From the NCBI RefSeq assembly GCF_023612255.1, contig NZ_CP063231.1:2648001-2712000 (forward strand): a stretch of 64,000 nt of DNA. The letters run 5' to 3'. Each line of letters starts with the position of its first letter. The stretch's first letter is position 1. The position numbers were made by a program, and so were the translations under genes. The stretch comes from Luteibacter flocculans. GTDB lineage: Bacteria > Pseudomonadota > Gammaproteobacteria > Xanthomonadales > Rhodanobacteraceae. The notes under the pieces were generated by a model. It was not told the DNA's origin. It ran no database searches and was given only the letters and a program-made list of their open reading frames with translations. Below, one piece after another: positions 1 through 8,464 of the stretch.

Positions 1-504
1 CAGCGACTTCGAGAACGCGATGATGCCGGCCTTGGCTGCGGCGTAGTTGGCCTGCCCTGGGTTGCCGGTGACGCCCACCACCGAGGCGATGCTGACGATG
101 CGACCCTTGCGCGCCTTCATCATGCCGCGCATCACCGCCTTCGACGTGCGGAACACGGAGGTGAGATTGGTCTCCATGATGGCGCTCCAATCGTCTTCCT
201 TCATACGCATCAGGAGCTGGTCGCGCGTGATGCCAGCATTATTCACGAGAATGGAAACGGCGCCCGTCTGTTTGGCAATGTCGTCGACCAGCGCCTCGAT
301 CGCTGACGCATCCGTCACGTTCAGCACGCGGCCGTGACCACCGTGGGCAGCGAGACGCTCGCCGATGGCGTCGGCTCCGGCCTGGCTGGTGGCGGTACCG
401 AACACGGTGGCGCCCAGTGCGGCAAGCTTGTCAGCGATGGCGGCGCCGATACCCCGGCTTGCGCCGGTGACGAGGGCAATCTCGCCCTTCAGGGGATGAG
501 TCAT
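1..504 (-). CDS. fabG: 3-oxoacyl-ACP reductase FabG (C-terminus beyond window)
   Basis: NADPH-dependent reductase of the 3-ketoacyl-ACP step in type II fatty-acid elongation, cytoplasmic. Only the first 168 codons are in the window; the gene runs off the left edge. Visible are the Rossmann dinucleotide motif TGASRGIG near residue 13, the NNAG motif near residue 86, and the catalytic Tyr-x3-Lys in NYAAAK, so this is an active-type SDR. The ATG follows an AAGGAAC-like Shine-Dalgarno. It lies 27 bases after fabD in the same direction, fitting the fabH-fabD-fabG order of gammaproteobacteria. Confidence 0.95.
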   Translation of the reverse strand, partial: MTHPLKGEIALVTGASRGIGAAIADKLAALGATVFGTATSQAGADAIGERLAAHGGHGRVLNVTDASAIEALVDDIAKQTGAVSILVNNAGITRDQLLMRMKEDDWSAIMETNLTSVFRTSKAVMRGMMKARKGRIVSIASVVGVTGNPGQANYAAAKAGIIAFSKSL

Positions 505-531
505 GATAGTTCCTTGCGAGGGAGCGGGGAT

Positions 532-1473
532 TCAGGCCTGCAGCGCGGCATCGAGTTCGGCAGGCGTACCGATCGCCTTCGCCTCGATGGACTTGTCGAT
601 ACGCTTGATGAGGCCAGCGAGCACCTTGCCCGGGCCGCACTCGAGCGCCTGGGTGATGCCGTCGGCAGCGAGCACTTGCACGCATTCCGTCCAGCGAACC
701 GGCAGGTAGAGCTGACGCTGCAAGGCACCACGAATCGCATCCACCGAGTCGTGCACCTTGGCGTCGGCATTCTGCACGACGGGAATCGTCGGCAGGCGCC
801 AGGCAATGGCGGCCATGCGCTCACCGAGCGCATCCGCGGCATCACGCATCAGCATGGAATGAGAGGGCACGGACACGGCCAGCTTCACGGCCTTCTTCAC
901 ACCGAGCTCGGCGAGGCGCGCGAGCGCGCGATCCACCGCTTCGGCATGACCGGCGATAACCAACTGACCAGGTGAGTTGTAGTTGGCAGGCGCCACGACC
1001 TGGCCTTGCGCAACCTCTTCGCAGACCTGGGCGATCTGCGCATCGTCGCCGCCGAGGATGGCGGCCATGGCGCCGACGCCAGGAGGCACGGCCGCCTGCA
1101 TGAGGCGCCCACGCTCGGCACCCAGTCCGGCGGCATCCTTCAGCGACAGGGCGCCAGCAGCGACCAGCGCGCTGTATTCGCCAAGACTATGGCCCGACAA
1201 CCGGGCCGGAACGCGACCGCCCTGCTTCGTCCACACGCGCCAGACGGCCACGCTCGCCGCCAACAGGGCGGGCTGCGTGTTTTCCGTGCTGTTGAGCGTT
1301 TCCTCGGGCCCGTTCTGGCTGATGTCCCACAGATCGATACCCGCCCCTTCCGAGGCTTCGTCGAAGGTAGCGCGCACCTCCGAATGGACGGCAGCCAGTT
1401 CGGCGAGCATCCCGACGGACTGCGAACCCTGACCGGGAAAAACGAAGGCAAGCGAGGCGCTGGTTGAGGTCAT
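532..1473 (-). CDS. fabD: Malonyl-CoA:ACP transacylase FabD
   Basis: Transfers malonyl groups from CoA to acyl carrier protein to supply extender units for fatty-acid synthesis. The 313-residue product has the usual family length. The N-terminal FPGQGSQ motif is present, and the active-site nucleophile is Ser96 in GHSLGEY. The downstream PSHS motif supplies the partner His. It is followed closely by fabG, so the two are probably co-transcribed. A 439-bp repeat-rich gap separates it from fabH, unusual for this normally tight cluster, so fabD may need its own promoter. Confidence 0.95.
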   Translation of the reverse strand: MTSTSASLAFVFPGQGSQSVGMLAELAAVHSEVRATFDEASEGAGIDLWDISQNGPEETLNSTENTQPALLAASVAVWRVWTKQGGRVPARLSGHSLGEYSALVAAGALSLKDAAGLGAERGRLMQAAVPPGVGAMAAILGGDDAQIAQVCEEVAQGQVVAPANYNSPGQLVIAGHAEAVDRALARLAELGVKKAVKLAVSVPSHSMLMRDAADALGERMAAIAWRLPTIPVVQNADAKVHDSVDAIRGALQRQLYLPVRWTECVQVLAADGITQALECGPGKVLAGLIKRIDKSIEAKAIGTPAELDAALQA

Positions 1474-1576
1474 GCGTGGCGATTCCGGTACTTCAAACCG
1501 CGCATGGTGCCAGCAAGCCGGGGGCTAATGCACCATTCGCAGGCGTGTGGTGCCGGGGATGCTGGGTGATTCCGAT

Positions 1577-1684
1577 GGTGCCGGGGGTACAAGCGGTGTC
1601 AGGTGTACGCGTGGTGGCAGGTGTACCCGTGGTGTCAGGTGTACCCGTGGTGTCAGGTGTATCGGTGGTGTCAGGTGTATCGGT
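1577..1684. repeat. 18-bp tandem repeat (5 copies plus one degenerate copy)
   Basis: Five head-to-tail 18-bp units with consensus GGTGTCAGGTGTAYCSGT occupy 1595-1684, preceded by a diverged sixth copy at 1577-1594. Units 4 and 5 are identical and the rest differ by one to three bases. The unit length is a multiple of three, which creates open frames on both strands, but these have no start context or homology that I recognise. The array abuts the palindrome at 1687. Confidence 0.9.
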
Positions 1685-1686
1685 GG

Positions 1687-1751
1687 TGGGAGCCAGCCTG
1701 CTGGCGATGGGTGCTCGCGGCAAGCACCCATCGCCAGCAGGCTGGCTCCCA
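1687..1751. repeat. Perfect 29-bp-arm palindrome (REP-type element pair)
   Basis: Two 29-base arms (1687-1715 and 1723-1751) are exact reverse complements around a 7-base loop. Each arm begins TGGGAGCCAGCCTGCTGGCG, the core of the repeat family also found near 11.2 and 58.8 kb. The layout is that of two REP units in inverted orientation (a BIME). It could form a very stable cruciform or RNA hairpin between fabH and fabD. Confidence 0.9.
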
Positions 1752-1787
1752 TCCGACAAGGCAATCAGTAGCGCGGCGGAGCAACTG

Positions 1788-1907
1788 TGGGAGCCGCTAT
1801 GGCGGCGAGGGGAATTCACCTTGCCGCTTCACTGCTCCGCGGGCTTCTCGCCGCTATAGCGGCTCCCACCGTGTCGGTACTTTTCGCCGCTATAGCAGCT
1901 CCAACAT
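1788..1907. repeat. Second-class REP-like repeats (three copies)
   Basis: Three copies of a different short palindrome, core GTGGGAGCCGCTATAGCGGC, occur here: one forward from about 1789, one inverted around 1849-1872, and one inverted degenerate copy around 1888-1907. They fill the rest of the fabD-fabH gap. No gene or transposase is associated. Confidence 0.85.
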
Positions 1908-1912
1908 TTTAA

Positions 1913-2899
1913 TTAGTAGCGCAGCAGCGCCGAGGCCCAGGTGAAACCGCCGCCGAAGGCTTCCAGCAACAGGTTCTGCCCGCGCTGGACCTTGCCCGAA
2001 CGCACGGCATAGTCGAGCGCCAGCGGCACCGAGCCGGACGAGGTGTTGGCGTGTTTGTCCACCGTGACGATCACCCGATCCATCGACATGTTCAGCCGCT
2101 TGGCCGTTGCCTCGATGATGCGCAGATTCGCCTGATGCGGAATCAGCCAGTCGATCTGGTCTTCCGTCATGCCGGCGTCTTCGAGCGTTTCGCCCACCAG
2201 CGCATCGAGCGTCTTCACCGCGACCTTGAATACTTCTCGGCCGAGCATGCTGATGCGCACGCCGTGGTTGGGGGCGTCGGAGAAGCCCACCGACACACCC
2301 ACCGGATTGAACAACAGATGCTTGAAGCCACCATCGGCACGCATGCGCGTGGTGTAGATGCCGGGTTCGTCGGAGGCTTCGAGCACGACGGCACCGGCGC
2401 CGTCACCGAACAGAACGCAGCTCTCGCGCTCGGTCCAGTCGACCATGCGCGTAAGCGTCTCGGCACCGATCACCAGCGCCTTTTTCGACTGGCCGCTTCG
2501 CATGAACGCATTGGCGACACCTAGCGCGTAGACGAAGCCCGAGCAGGCGGCGTTGACGTCGAAGGCCGCGCAGCCGTTGGCACCCAGGCGGTGCTGCACG
2601 AGACAGGCGGTGGACGGAAAAATGAGATCGGGCGTGGTCGTGCCAAGCACGATGAGGTCGATGTCGGTCGCTTTGACACCCGCCGCTTCCAGCGCGCGCT
2701 GCGCGGCGAGAAACGCGAGATCGCCAGTGGTTTCACCTTCCGCCGCGATGTGGCGCTCGGTGATACCCGTGCGGGTACGGATCCATTCGTCGCTGGTTTC
2801 GACGATCTTTTCGAGGTCGGCGTTCGTCAGCACTTTCTCGGGAAGCGCGCTGCCGGTGCCGATGATGCGGGCGTATTTCAGAACCGTATCCCCATGCAA
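1913..2899 (-). CDS. fabH: 3-oxoacyl-ACP synthase III FabH
   Basis: Condenses acetyl-CoA with malonyl-ACP to start fatty-acid synthesis. The catalytic triad is intact: Cys119 in AACSGF, His in PHQANLRI, and Asn in KHANTSSG. No in-frame ATG lies near the expected N-terminus (KYARIIGTGSALPEKV). Possible starts are GTG at 2956 or 2911, TTG at 2899, or CTG at 2881, which is preceded by GGGGAT. TTG at 2899 is chosen as giving 328 aa, near family length. The function is certain; the start is not. It lies downstream of rpmF in the same direction. Confidence 0.93.
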   Translation of the reverse strand: MHGDTVLKYARIIGTGSALPEKVLTNADLEKIVETSDEWIRTRTGITERHIAAEGETTGDLAFLAAQRALEAAGVKATDIDLIVLGTTTPDLIFPSTACLVQHRLGANGCAAFDVNAACSGFVYALGVANAFMRSGQSKKALVIGAETLTRMVDWTERESCVLFGDGAGAVVLEASDEPGIYTTRMRADGGFKHLLFNPVGVSVGFSDAPNHGVRISMLGREVFKVAVKTLDALVGETLEDAGMTEDQIDWLIPHQANLRIIEATAKRLNMSMDRVIVTVDKHANTSSGSVPLALDYAVRSGKVQRGQNLLLEAFGGGFTWASALLRY

Positions 2900-3016
2900 G
2901 GGAGGATTCACCCGGACGGCATGAACCGGCCCGGGGCCGTAACCATGGGAAGCCACAAACGCAAAGCGGCGCGTTACCGCGCCGCCTGCGTCGTGATCAT
3001 CCCTATGGGAGGGAGA

Positions 3017-3211
3017 TCAGTCTTCGACTTCGACCGCACCGCGGGTGTCGATGACCTTCTTGCCACGGTAGAAGCCGTCCTTCGTCACGTGGTGACGCAG
3101 GTGGACTTCGCCGCTCGTCGGGTCGGTCGACAGCTGCACGGTCTTCAGCGCATCGTGCGAACGACGCATGCCGCGGGTGGACGGGGTCTTGCGGCTCTTG
3201 GCAACGGCCAT
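3017..3211 (-). CDS. rpmF: 50S ribosomal protein L32
   Basis: Small basic protein of the large ribosomal subunit, 64 residues. The N-terminus [20 protein letters not shown] is the L32 signature. It has no cysteine, so it is the zinc-free (C-minus) form. It sits 18 bases after yceD and upstream of fabH in the same direction, the classic yceD-rpmF-fab arrangement that links ribosome and lipid synthesis. Confidence 0.97.
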   Translation of the reverse strand: MAVAKSRKTPSTRGMRRSHDALKTVQLSTDPTSGEVHLRHHVTKDGFYRGKKVIDTRGAVEVED

Positions 3212-3229
3212 GACAAATCTCCAGCGAAA

Positions 3230-3745
3230 TTACTTTATGAGTCCGCGGAGTGCCGCGAACGGGTTTTCAGACTTTTCCTGCGAGGTGGTGTCTTCCTCGT
3301 CGGATCCTTTCACGTCGTCGGGCAACTCGTAGTCCGGATTGACCGGAACCAGGGGCAGCGCCAACAGCAGTTCATCCTCGATCGTCGCGACCGGATCGAG
3401 CTTGCCGTCCTGTTCGACCAGCAAGGCTTCGTACCCGGGAGGCAGCGACGCTTCTTCGCTTTCCTCGACGATCAATCCGAGACGGGCATCGACTTCCACC
3501 GGCATCTGGAAGGGTTCGAGCGAACGCTGGCAAATCAGCGTCAGGTCGGCCTTCGCGCGCACGGCGACATAGGCAATACCGAATTCGTCGCGACCGAAAT
3601 CCAGAGCGTAGGTTACGTCACCTTCGGTGGACGCAATCACCTCGCCCAGGCGCGAGAACGCCGACACGGGGAGCTGACCCTGGAACGAACGCCGCGCACG
3701 AACCTCGCGCCAAGCGTCCACGGACGATGGCAAAGTCACGGACAT
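3230..3745 (-). CDS. yceD: YceD family protein (DUF177)
   Basis: A 171-residue acidic cytoplasmic protein of the DUF177/YceD family, almost always encoded just upstream of rpmF; in plants and bacteria the family has been linked to 23S rRNA accumulation. The C-terminal segment PVNPDYELPDD and the final ENPFAALRGL are the recognisable family signatures. The ATG at 3745 has no clear Shine-Dalgarno. It heads the minus-strand rpmF-fab series and is divergent from the gene at 3902. Confidence 0.9.
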   Translation of the reverse strand: MSVTLPSSVDAWREVRARRSFQGQLPVSAFSRLGEVIASTEGDVTYALDFGRDEFGIAYVAVRAKADLTLICQRSLEPFQMPVEVDARLGLIVEESEEASLPPGYEALLVEQDGKLDPVATIEDELLLALPLVPVNPDYELPDDVKGSDEEDTTSQEKSENPFAALRGLIK

Positions 3746-3901
3746 AATCGGGAAATGGTAGGCATCAACACCCTTGAAGTCAACCGGTTAGGCATGTGAA
3801 GGCACCGATGCGGTCATTTTGCGTGGAGCGCCGACTTTCGGGCAGACTCGCAGGCACAGGGCCGGGGTGCGGCGACCTGCCCACGACGGAGAAGAGGCCA
3901 G

Positions 3902-4348
3902 GTGTTTTCCTTTGCATATTATGGGCTTGCCGCGGTGGCTTGCATAGCCGTCGTGTTGTGCACGTGGCTGCTCCGCCACCAGCGGTCGCGGCGACGCCAC
4001 GGGGCGCTGCAGGATCTCATGGACAACGCCGATCGGCTCGAGACCGATCTCAAGGATTGCCGTGACCGCCTGCAGCGGGCCCACGCCGTCATGTCGGTCA
4101 GCCCCGACCTTCCCGCCACAGGTGAGGTGGAGGCCCAGCAGGCCGTCGATTCGGGATTGCGCGCCCTGCTCCAGCAGCGGCTCTGGATTCGCGACCGCGC
4201 GCCTGACGCCAGCCAGCGCGAGTTGGACGAAGCAGTGGACGCCCTGGTCCGCGCGCGGCATCAGCTCGAACCCCGGTTGCGCGCGCTGGACGACGCCCAG
4301 GCCGCGCTGGACACCGCCGTACGCGAACACATCCACAAGGAATTCTGA
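3902..4348 (+). CDS. Hypothetical membrane-anchored coiled-coil protein
   Basis: No named family recognised. The 148-residue product has one N-terminal hydrophobic helix (about residues 5-24, FAYYGLAAVACIAVVLCTWL) followed by Arg-rich residues, so it is probably anchored with the C-terminus in the cytoplasm. The rest is charged helix rich in Leu, Arg, Gln and Asp, likely coiled coil. The GTG start follows AGAGG. Its stop is 2 bases before the maf start, suggesting coupled translation. Codon use and GC match the surroundings. Confidence 0.7.
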   Translation: MFSFAYYGLAAVACIAVVLCTWLLRHQRSRRRHGALQDLMDNADRLETDLKDCRDRLQRAHAVMSVSPDLPATGEVEAQQAVDSGLRALLQQRLWIRDRAPDASQRELDEAVDALVRARHQLEPRLRALDDAQAALDTAVREHIHKEF

Positions 4349-4350
4349 CC

Positions 4351-4935
4351 GTGTCACCGCAGGCCACCATCATTCTCGCTTCCACGTCGCATTACCGGGC
4401 CGCCCTGCTCCGCCGCCTGCTCGAGCACTTCGAACAGGCGGCGCCCGGCACCGACGAGTTCGCTATCGAGGGCGAGGCACCGGCGGTGCGGGCCGCGCGG
4501 CTTGCCGAAGCGAAGGCACGTGCGGTCGCGGCAACGCGACCCGGCGCCGTGGTGATCGGTTCCGACCAGGTCGCCGATCTTGAGGGCACGGTGCTCGACA
4601 AGCCCGTGACCGTGCATGCGGCGCACAAGCAGCTCGCCGCCAGTTCCGGGCGCGAGGTGGTCTTTCATACGGCGGTCTGTGTGGTCGATCTGCGTGGCGA
4701 CGCAACGACGCATGTGGACGAGACGCGGGTGCGCTTCCGCGAGCTTTCCACCGAAGACATCGCGCGCTATGTGGAACGCGAACGCCCGCTGGACTGCGCG
4801 GGCAGCTTCAAGTGCGAAGGTCTCGGCATCGCGCTGTTCGAGCGGATCGACAACGAAGACCCGACGGCGTTGATCGGGCTTCCGCTCATCGCTACGGCCC
4901 GCCTGCTGCGCCAGGCGGGCGTCGTGCTGCCCTGA
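4351..4935 (+). CDS. Maf-like nucleoside-triphosphate pyrophosphatase (YceF type)
   Basis: House-cleaning pyrophosphatase of the Maf family. The ASTSHYRAALL motif at the N-terminus and the SDQVADLEG segment match the YceF branch, which prefers m7GTP; Maf-A members would carry a different specificity signature. 194 residues, normal for the family. GTG start. In E. coli yceF is divergent from yceD-rpmF, and the same relation is kept here with one extra gene between. The exact substrate is inferred from synteny and sequence. Confidence 0.88.
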   Translation: MSPQATIILASTSHYRAALLRRLLEHFEQAAPGTDEFAIEGEAPAVRAARLAEAKARAVAATRPGAVVIGSDQVADLEGTVLDKPVTVHAAHKQLAASSGREVVFHTAVCVVDLRGDATTHVDETRVRFRELSTEDIARYVERERPLDCAGSFKCEGLGIALFERIDNEDPTALIGLPLIATARLLRQAGVVLP

Positions 4936-4938
4936 GCC

Positions 4939-6537
4939 TCAGCGCGCACCTGCGTCCAGGGCCTGGATGGTGCGATAGGCGTTCGTCCAGACCACGCAAT
5001 CATCCGGATTCCCCATCGGGCCACGGCGGCTTCTGGCAGTTGCCTCGTAAAGCGCAAAACGGCGACGCCCATCGAAAGCCTCAACGCGCGCGAGCGGTTG
5101 GCTCACGACCACGCGCACGCAGACCGAACCCAGCCATGCCTTGACCTCACGCTCGCGCAGCGCGGTCTCGTCCACAACCAGCAGCACGCGCTGGCCTGCA
5201 TGCGTCGCGAGCCCCGCTTCGTCGAGCCCCCACGCCGCGAGCTGCGCGGCGCGACCATGTTTCACGTTCAAGGGACTGTCGAGCGAATACACGACGCGCG
5301 AACCACCGAGTTCGAAGCGCAGTTCCGCCGCGAGCATGAAGTTGTCGGCAACGAGGATGTCCTCGGGTCCGGCTGCCATCCGTACCGCCGACGCGCTTTC
5401 GCGCCAGCCCGTGAAAAGAGACGGGAAAGCCTTCAGGTCGCTGAGTACGGTCGCGCCGTGCGCGGATGCGGCGAGCCCGAGATAGACGAAACCGGTCGCG
5501 AGGCCTACCCCGGCCAACGCGAAACCGCCATGAACGATGCGCCGCCACGTAGGGGCCGCATCGCGCAGCAGAGGCGGCAGGATCGCGCAGAGCAGCACGT
5601 AGCCCGGCAGCGGCCAGTGTGCGCGGAAACGGATGTCGTCGGCGAACAGCCCAAGCGCGAAATAGCCCACGACGAATGTGCCGGCGATGGCAGCCACTGC
5701 ATCGAATGGCGGCTGCGACCTCGCGCGCCATGCGCGCCAGAGCGCCCACAGCAGCACGCCCCAGGCGATCGGCGTGCAGGCGATGGCCTGTTCAAGCGGC
5801 TGCACGAGCGCGTCCGCATGAAATTGCCACGGGTTCCGCTCCACGAGTTGGAACGCCACGCCGGCGCCACCGGCGGAGACGTTGTAGAGCACGATGGGCA
5901 GCAAGCCGAGCGCAGCGATACCCATTGCCAGCCAGAGCCCCGGCCGCCGCCATTGCAGACGTCCGCGAGGCATGACGAGCAGGAATACGAGACCGGCCAG
6001 CATCGGCATCGCCGCGCGGTAATGCGTGGCCCACGCGACAGCGAGACCCGTGCCCAGCAGCGCCCAATCGCGCAGGCGATCGCGGTCCAGCGCCGCAAGC
6101 AGTCCCTGCGTGGCGAGCAGAATCGCGAAGGTCAGCGGCACGTCGGGCAGCGCCAGCACGCCGAGGCTGCCGACGAGCGGCAGGAGCGACGCGAACGTCG
6201 CCGCCTGCCAGCGTTCGACCTCGCCACCGTAGCGCCTGGCGATGGCACCGACTTGCCACGGGATCAGTGCACCGATGAGCAGGAACGGCAGGCGCATGGC
6301 GAGCAGGCCGTGGCCGAAGCATCGCTCGGACAACGCGATCAGCCATGCGGTGAGCGGCGGAAGATCGCTATAGCCCCATGCGGGCGAAAGGCTCTCCTGC
6401 CAATAGAACGCCTCGTCACCGAAAGGCGACAACGTGCGAGCTATCACGAGCTTGATCGCGAGGGACACCACGAACACGCCGAAGAAGACGCCTCGCCAGG
6501 ATCGCGCAGGCACGGCTACACTCGAACGCTCACTCAT
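4939..6537 (-). CDS. GT39-type membrane glycosyltransferase (ArnT/PMT-like)
   Basis: Polytopic inner-membrane protein of about 532 residues with roughly ten or more hydrophobic helices. Near the N-terminus is the acidic loop GDEAFYWQES followed by WGYSDLPPLTAWLI, the hallmark of ArnT/dolichyl-phosphate-mannose mannosyltransferase-like enzymes that move a lipid-linked sugar onto a lipid or protein at the periplasmic face. The sugar and acceptor cannot be read from sequence. ATG at 6537 chosen; 6561 is an alternative. Convergent with maf (3-base gap) and divergent from moxR. Confidence 0.8.
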   Translation of the reverse strand: MSERSSVAVPARSWRGVFFGVFVVSLAIKLVIARTLSPFGDEAFYWQESLSPAWGYSDLPPLTAWLIALSERCFGHGLLAMRLPFLLIGALIPWQVGAIARRYGGEVERWQAATFASLLPLVGSLGVLALPDVPLTFAILLATQGLLAALDRDRLRDWALLGTGLAVAWATHYRAAMPMLAGLVFLLVMPRGRLQWRRPGLWLAMGIAALGLLPIVLYNVSAGGAGVAFQLVERNPWQFHADALVQPLEQAIACTPIAWGVLLWALWRAWRARSQPPFDAVAAIAGTFVVGYFALGLFADDIRFRAHWPLPGYVLLCAILPPLLRDAAPTWRRIVHGGFALAGVGLATGFVYLGLAASAHGATVLSDLKAFPSLFTGWRESASAVRMAAGPEDILVADNFMLAAELRFELGGSRVVYSLDSPLNVKHGRAAQLAAWGLDEAGLATHAGQRVLLVVDETALREREVKAWLGSVCVRVVVSQPLARVEAFDGRRRFALYEATARSRRGPMGNPDDCVVWTNAYRTIQALDAGAR

Positions 6538-6566
6538 CGGCAGGCCAGGGGGCAGGTGCATCGATC

Positions 6567-7508
6567 ATGTCTGCGACGAATCCACTCCACGATGAAATGC
6601 TCCGGCATCGCCTCGATGCAGCGCTTGCCCAGGTCAACGGTGTACTGCTGGGCAAGCCGCGCCAGGTGAAACTGGCCTTTACCTGCCTCATCGCAGGCGG
6701 ACACCTCCTCCTGGAGGATGTACCGGGCGTGGGCAAGACCACCCTCGCCCACGCGCTGGCCGCCACCTTCGATCTCGAGTTCCAGCGCATTCAGTTCACC
6801 AGTGACCTGCTGCCATCGGACATTATCGGGGTCAGCGTGTACGAGCGCGAGACCGGGGAGTTCCGCTTCCATCCCGGCCCGATCTTCACCAGCCTGCTCC
6901 TCGCCGACGAGATCAACCGCGCCACACCGAAGTCGCAAAGCGCCCTGCTTGAAGCCATGGCCGAAGGCCAGACCACCGTGGACGGGGTCACGCGCGCATT
7001 GCCCAAGCCGTTCTTCGTCGTCGCCACGCAGAACCCGCTGGATCTTGCCGGCACGTTTCCCCTGCCCGACTCGCAGCTCGATCGCTTCATGCTCCGGCTG
7101 AGCCTCGACTACCCCGATCCCGCGGCCGAACGCGCGCTGCTGACCGGCGAGGATCGCCGCGCCATGATGGCGACGCTCACGCCTCGGCTCGACATTGCAG
7201 CCATCGACCAGTTGCATGCCGCGGCCCAGGCCGTTCGCACGAGCGGTGCCCTGCTCGACTATCTGCAAGCGCTGCTCGCCGCCAGCCGCAAGCACGGCGA
7301 GGTGCGCGTCGGCTTGTCGCCGCGCGCCGGCCTTGCGCTGCTCAGTGCATCGCGTGCGTGGGCCCTGCTCAGCGGTCGCGATTACGTCATTCCGGAAGAC
7401 CTGCAAACGGTGTTCGTTCCTGCGGCCGCGCATCGCCTGGTACCCGCGCGCGGCAGCCAGCGCGAGGCGATCGCGCGGGCGATCCTCGCCGAGACGCCGG
7501 TGCCCTGA
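6567..7508 (+). CDS. MoxR family AAA+ ATPase
   Basis: Chaperone-like AAA+ ATPase, 313 residues. Walker A is GVGKTT (around residue 55) within LLLEDVPGVGKTTLAHALA, and Walker B is LLADEINRA. MoxR proteins help mature or activate partner complexes, often with von Willebrand or DUF58 proteins. It overlaps the DUF58 gene by one base (TGATG) and begins a three-gene operon with DUF58 and a transglutaminase. The physiological target here is unknown. Confidence 0.92.
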   Translation: MSATNPLHDEMLRHRLDAALAQVNGVLLGKPRQVKLAFTCLIAGGHLLLEDVPGVGKTTLAHALAATFDLEFQRIQFTSDLLPSDIIGVSVYERETGEFRFHPGPIFTSLLLADEINRATPKSQSALLEAMAEGQTTVDGVTRALPKPFFVVATQNPLDLAGTFPLPDSQLDRFMLRLSLDYPDPAAERALLTGEDRRAMMATLTPRLDIAAIDQLHAAAQAVRTSGALLDYLQALLAASRKHGEVRVGLSPRAGLALLSASRAWALLSGRDYVIPEDLQTVFVPAAAHRLVPARGSQREAIARAILAETPVP

Positions 7509-8464
7509 TGTGGGCGCAGGCAACGCGGCTCATCGCTTGGGCGGAGCGGCGACTGCCTTCGTTGACGCGCCTGCGCCAGCGCGAGCCGCTGCCGATCCAT
7601 CTGCACCGGCGGCGCATATACATCGTGCCGACCGGTTTCGGCGTGGGCTTCTCGGTGCTGCTGGCGGTCATGCTGGTGGGCTCGTTGAACTACGCGAACA
7701 ACGCGGCCCTGATGCTCACCTGCCAGTTGGGTGCCGCCACGGCGGGCAGCATGCTCGTGGCGTTTCGCGTGCTCAACGGACTCACCATCGGCGGCCTGCG
7801 CGCCGGTACCGCGCGCGCTGGCGAACCGATCCACGTAGCGCTCGACGTGAGCGCCAGCCAGCGCGAGCGCATGGCGGTGCGGCTCGACGTCGGCGAGCGC
7901 GAGCATGTGTTCGTCGTTCCTGCTGGCGGCACCGTCACGGTGGAGTTCGATCTGCCCACCGACTTTCGCGGCTGGCTGCCGCTGCCGCGCATGCGTCTGC
8001 ACAGCCGCTGGCCACTGGGCCTGTTCCGCACGTGGAGCTGGCTGCACCCGGACCGCGCCGTGCTCGTCTATCCGCGTCCCGAAGCCTTCGGGCCGGATCC
8101 GTTCGAACCGCAGGGGGATGCAGACCGCGGCCGCCCGCGCCCCGGCGACGAACTGGCCGCCCTGCGCGAATACCGTCCGGGCGATCCGCGCCGACAGATC
8201 GCCTGGAAGCTCAGCGCGCGCCATCACGGTCTGCTCGTAAAGGATCTGGAGCAACCGGCTCCGCAGGAAGATTGGCGACTCGATTGGGACGGCATGCATG
8301 GCCTGGACGACGAGTCGCGCATCGCGCGGCTCGCACGATGGATCGATGAGGCGCGAGAGACCGGTCGCCGCTGGAGCCTCCGCTTGCCCGACGGGTATTT
8401 CGACGTGGCCCAAGGCGACGAGCATTATCACCGCTGCATGACCGCGTTGGCTGTACGCCCATGA
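7508..8464 (+). CDS. DUF58 domain-containing membrane protein
   Basis: About 318 residues. Two adjacent hydrophobic helices lie near residues 38-75 (FGVGFSVLLAVMLVGSL). The C-terminal half has the DUF58 signature LREYRPGDPRRQIAWKLSAR, related to von Willebrand factor A folds. It is the middle gene of the MoxR-DUF58-TgpA operon and is expected to act with the ATPase. The ATG at 7508 overlaps the moxR stop, and its own stop overlaps the next start (ATGA), so translation is probably coupled. A longer open frame extends upstream to 7358 but runs inside moxR. Confidence 0.88.
   Translation: MWAQATRLIAWAERRLPSLTRLRQREPLPIHLHRRRIYIVPTGFGVGFSVLLAVMLVGSLNYANNAALMLTCQLGAATAGSMLVAFRVLNGLTIGGLRAGTARAGEPIHVALDVSASQRERMAVRLDVGEREHVFVVPAGGTVTVEFDLPTDFRGWLPLPRMRLHSRWPLGLFRTWSWLHPDRAVLVYPRPEAFGPDPFEPQGDADRGRPRPGDELAALREYRPGDPRRQIAWKLSARHHGLLVKDLEQPAPQEDWRLDWDGMHGLDDESRIARLARWIDEARETGRRWSLRLPDGYFDVAQGDEHYHRCMTALAVRP

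Noticed and set aside
334-1467. Long open frames on the strand opposite fabG/fabD
   Set aside because: High-GC shadow frames with Arg/Gly/Ala-rich composition, no ribosome-binding site, and fully overlapped by well-supported genes.
1577-1684. CRISPR array
   Set aside because: The repeats are directly adjacent with no spacers; there are no cas genes.
1464-1859. Open frames encoding repeats of Val-Val-Ser-Gly-Val through the 18-bp array
   Set aside because: Openness results from an 18-bp (six-codon) repeat; no start signal or homology, and it continues into the REP palindrome.
5098-6669. 523-codon open frame opposite the GT39 gene
   Set aside because: Composition rich in Arg, His, Gln and Glu is the reverse complement of membrane-protein codons. 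No domain is visible.
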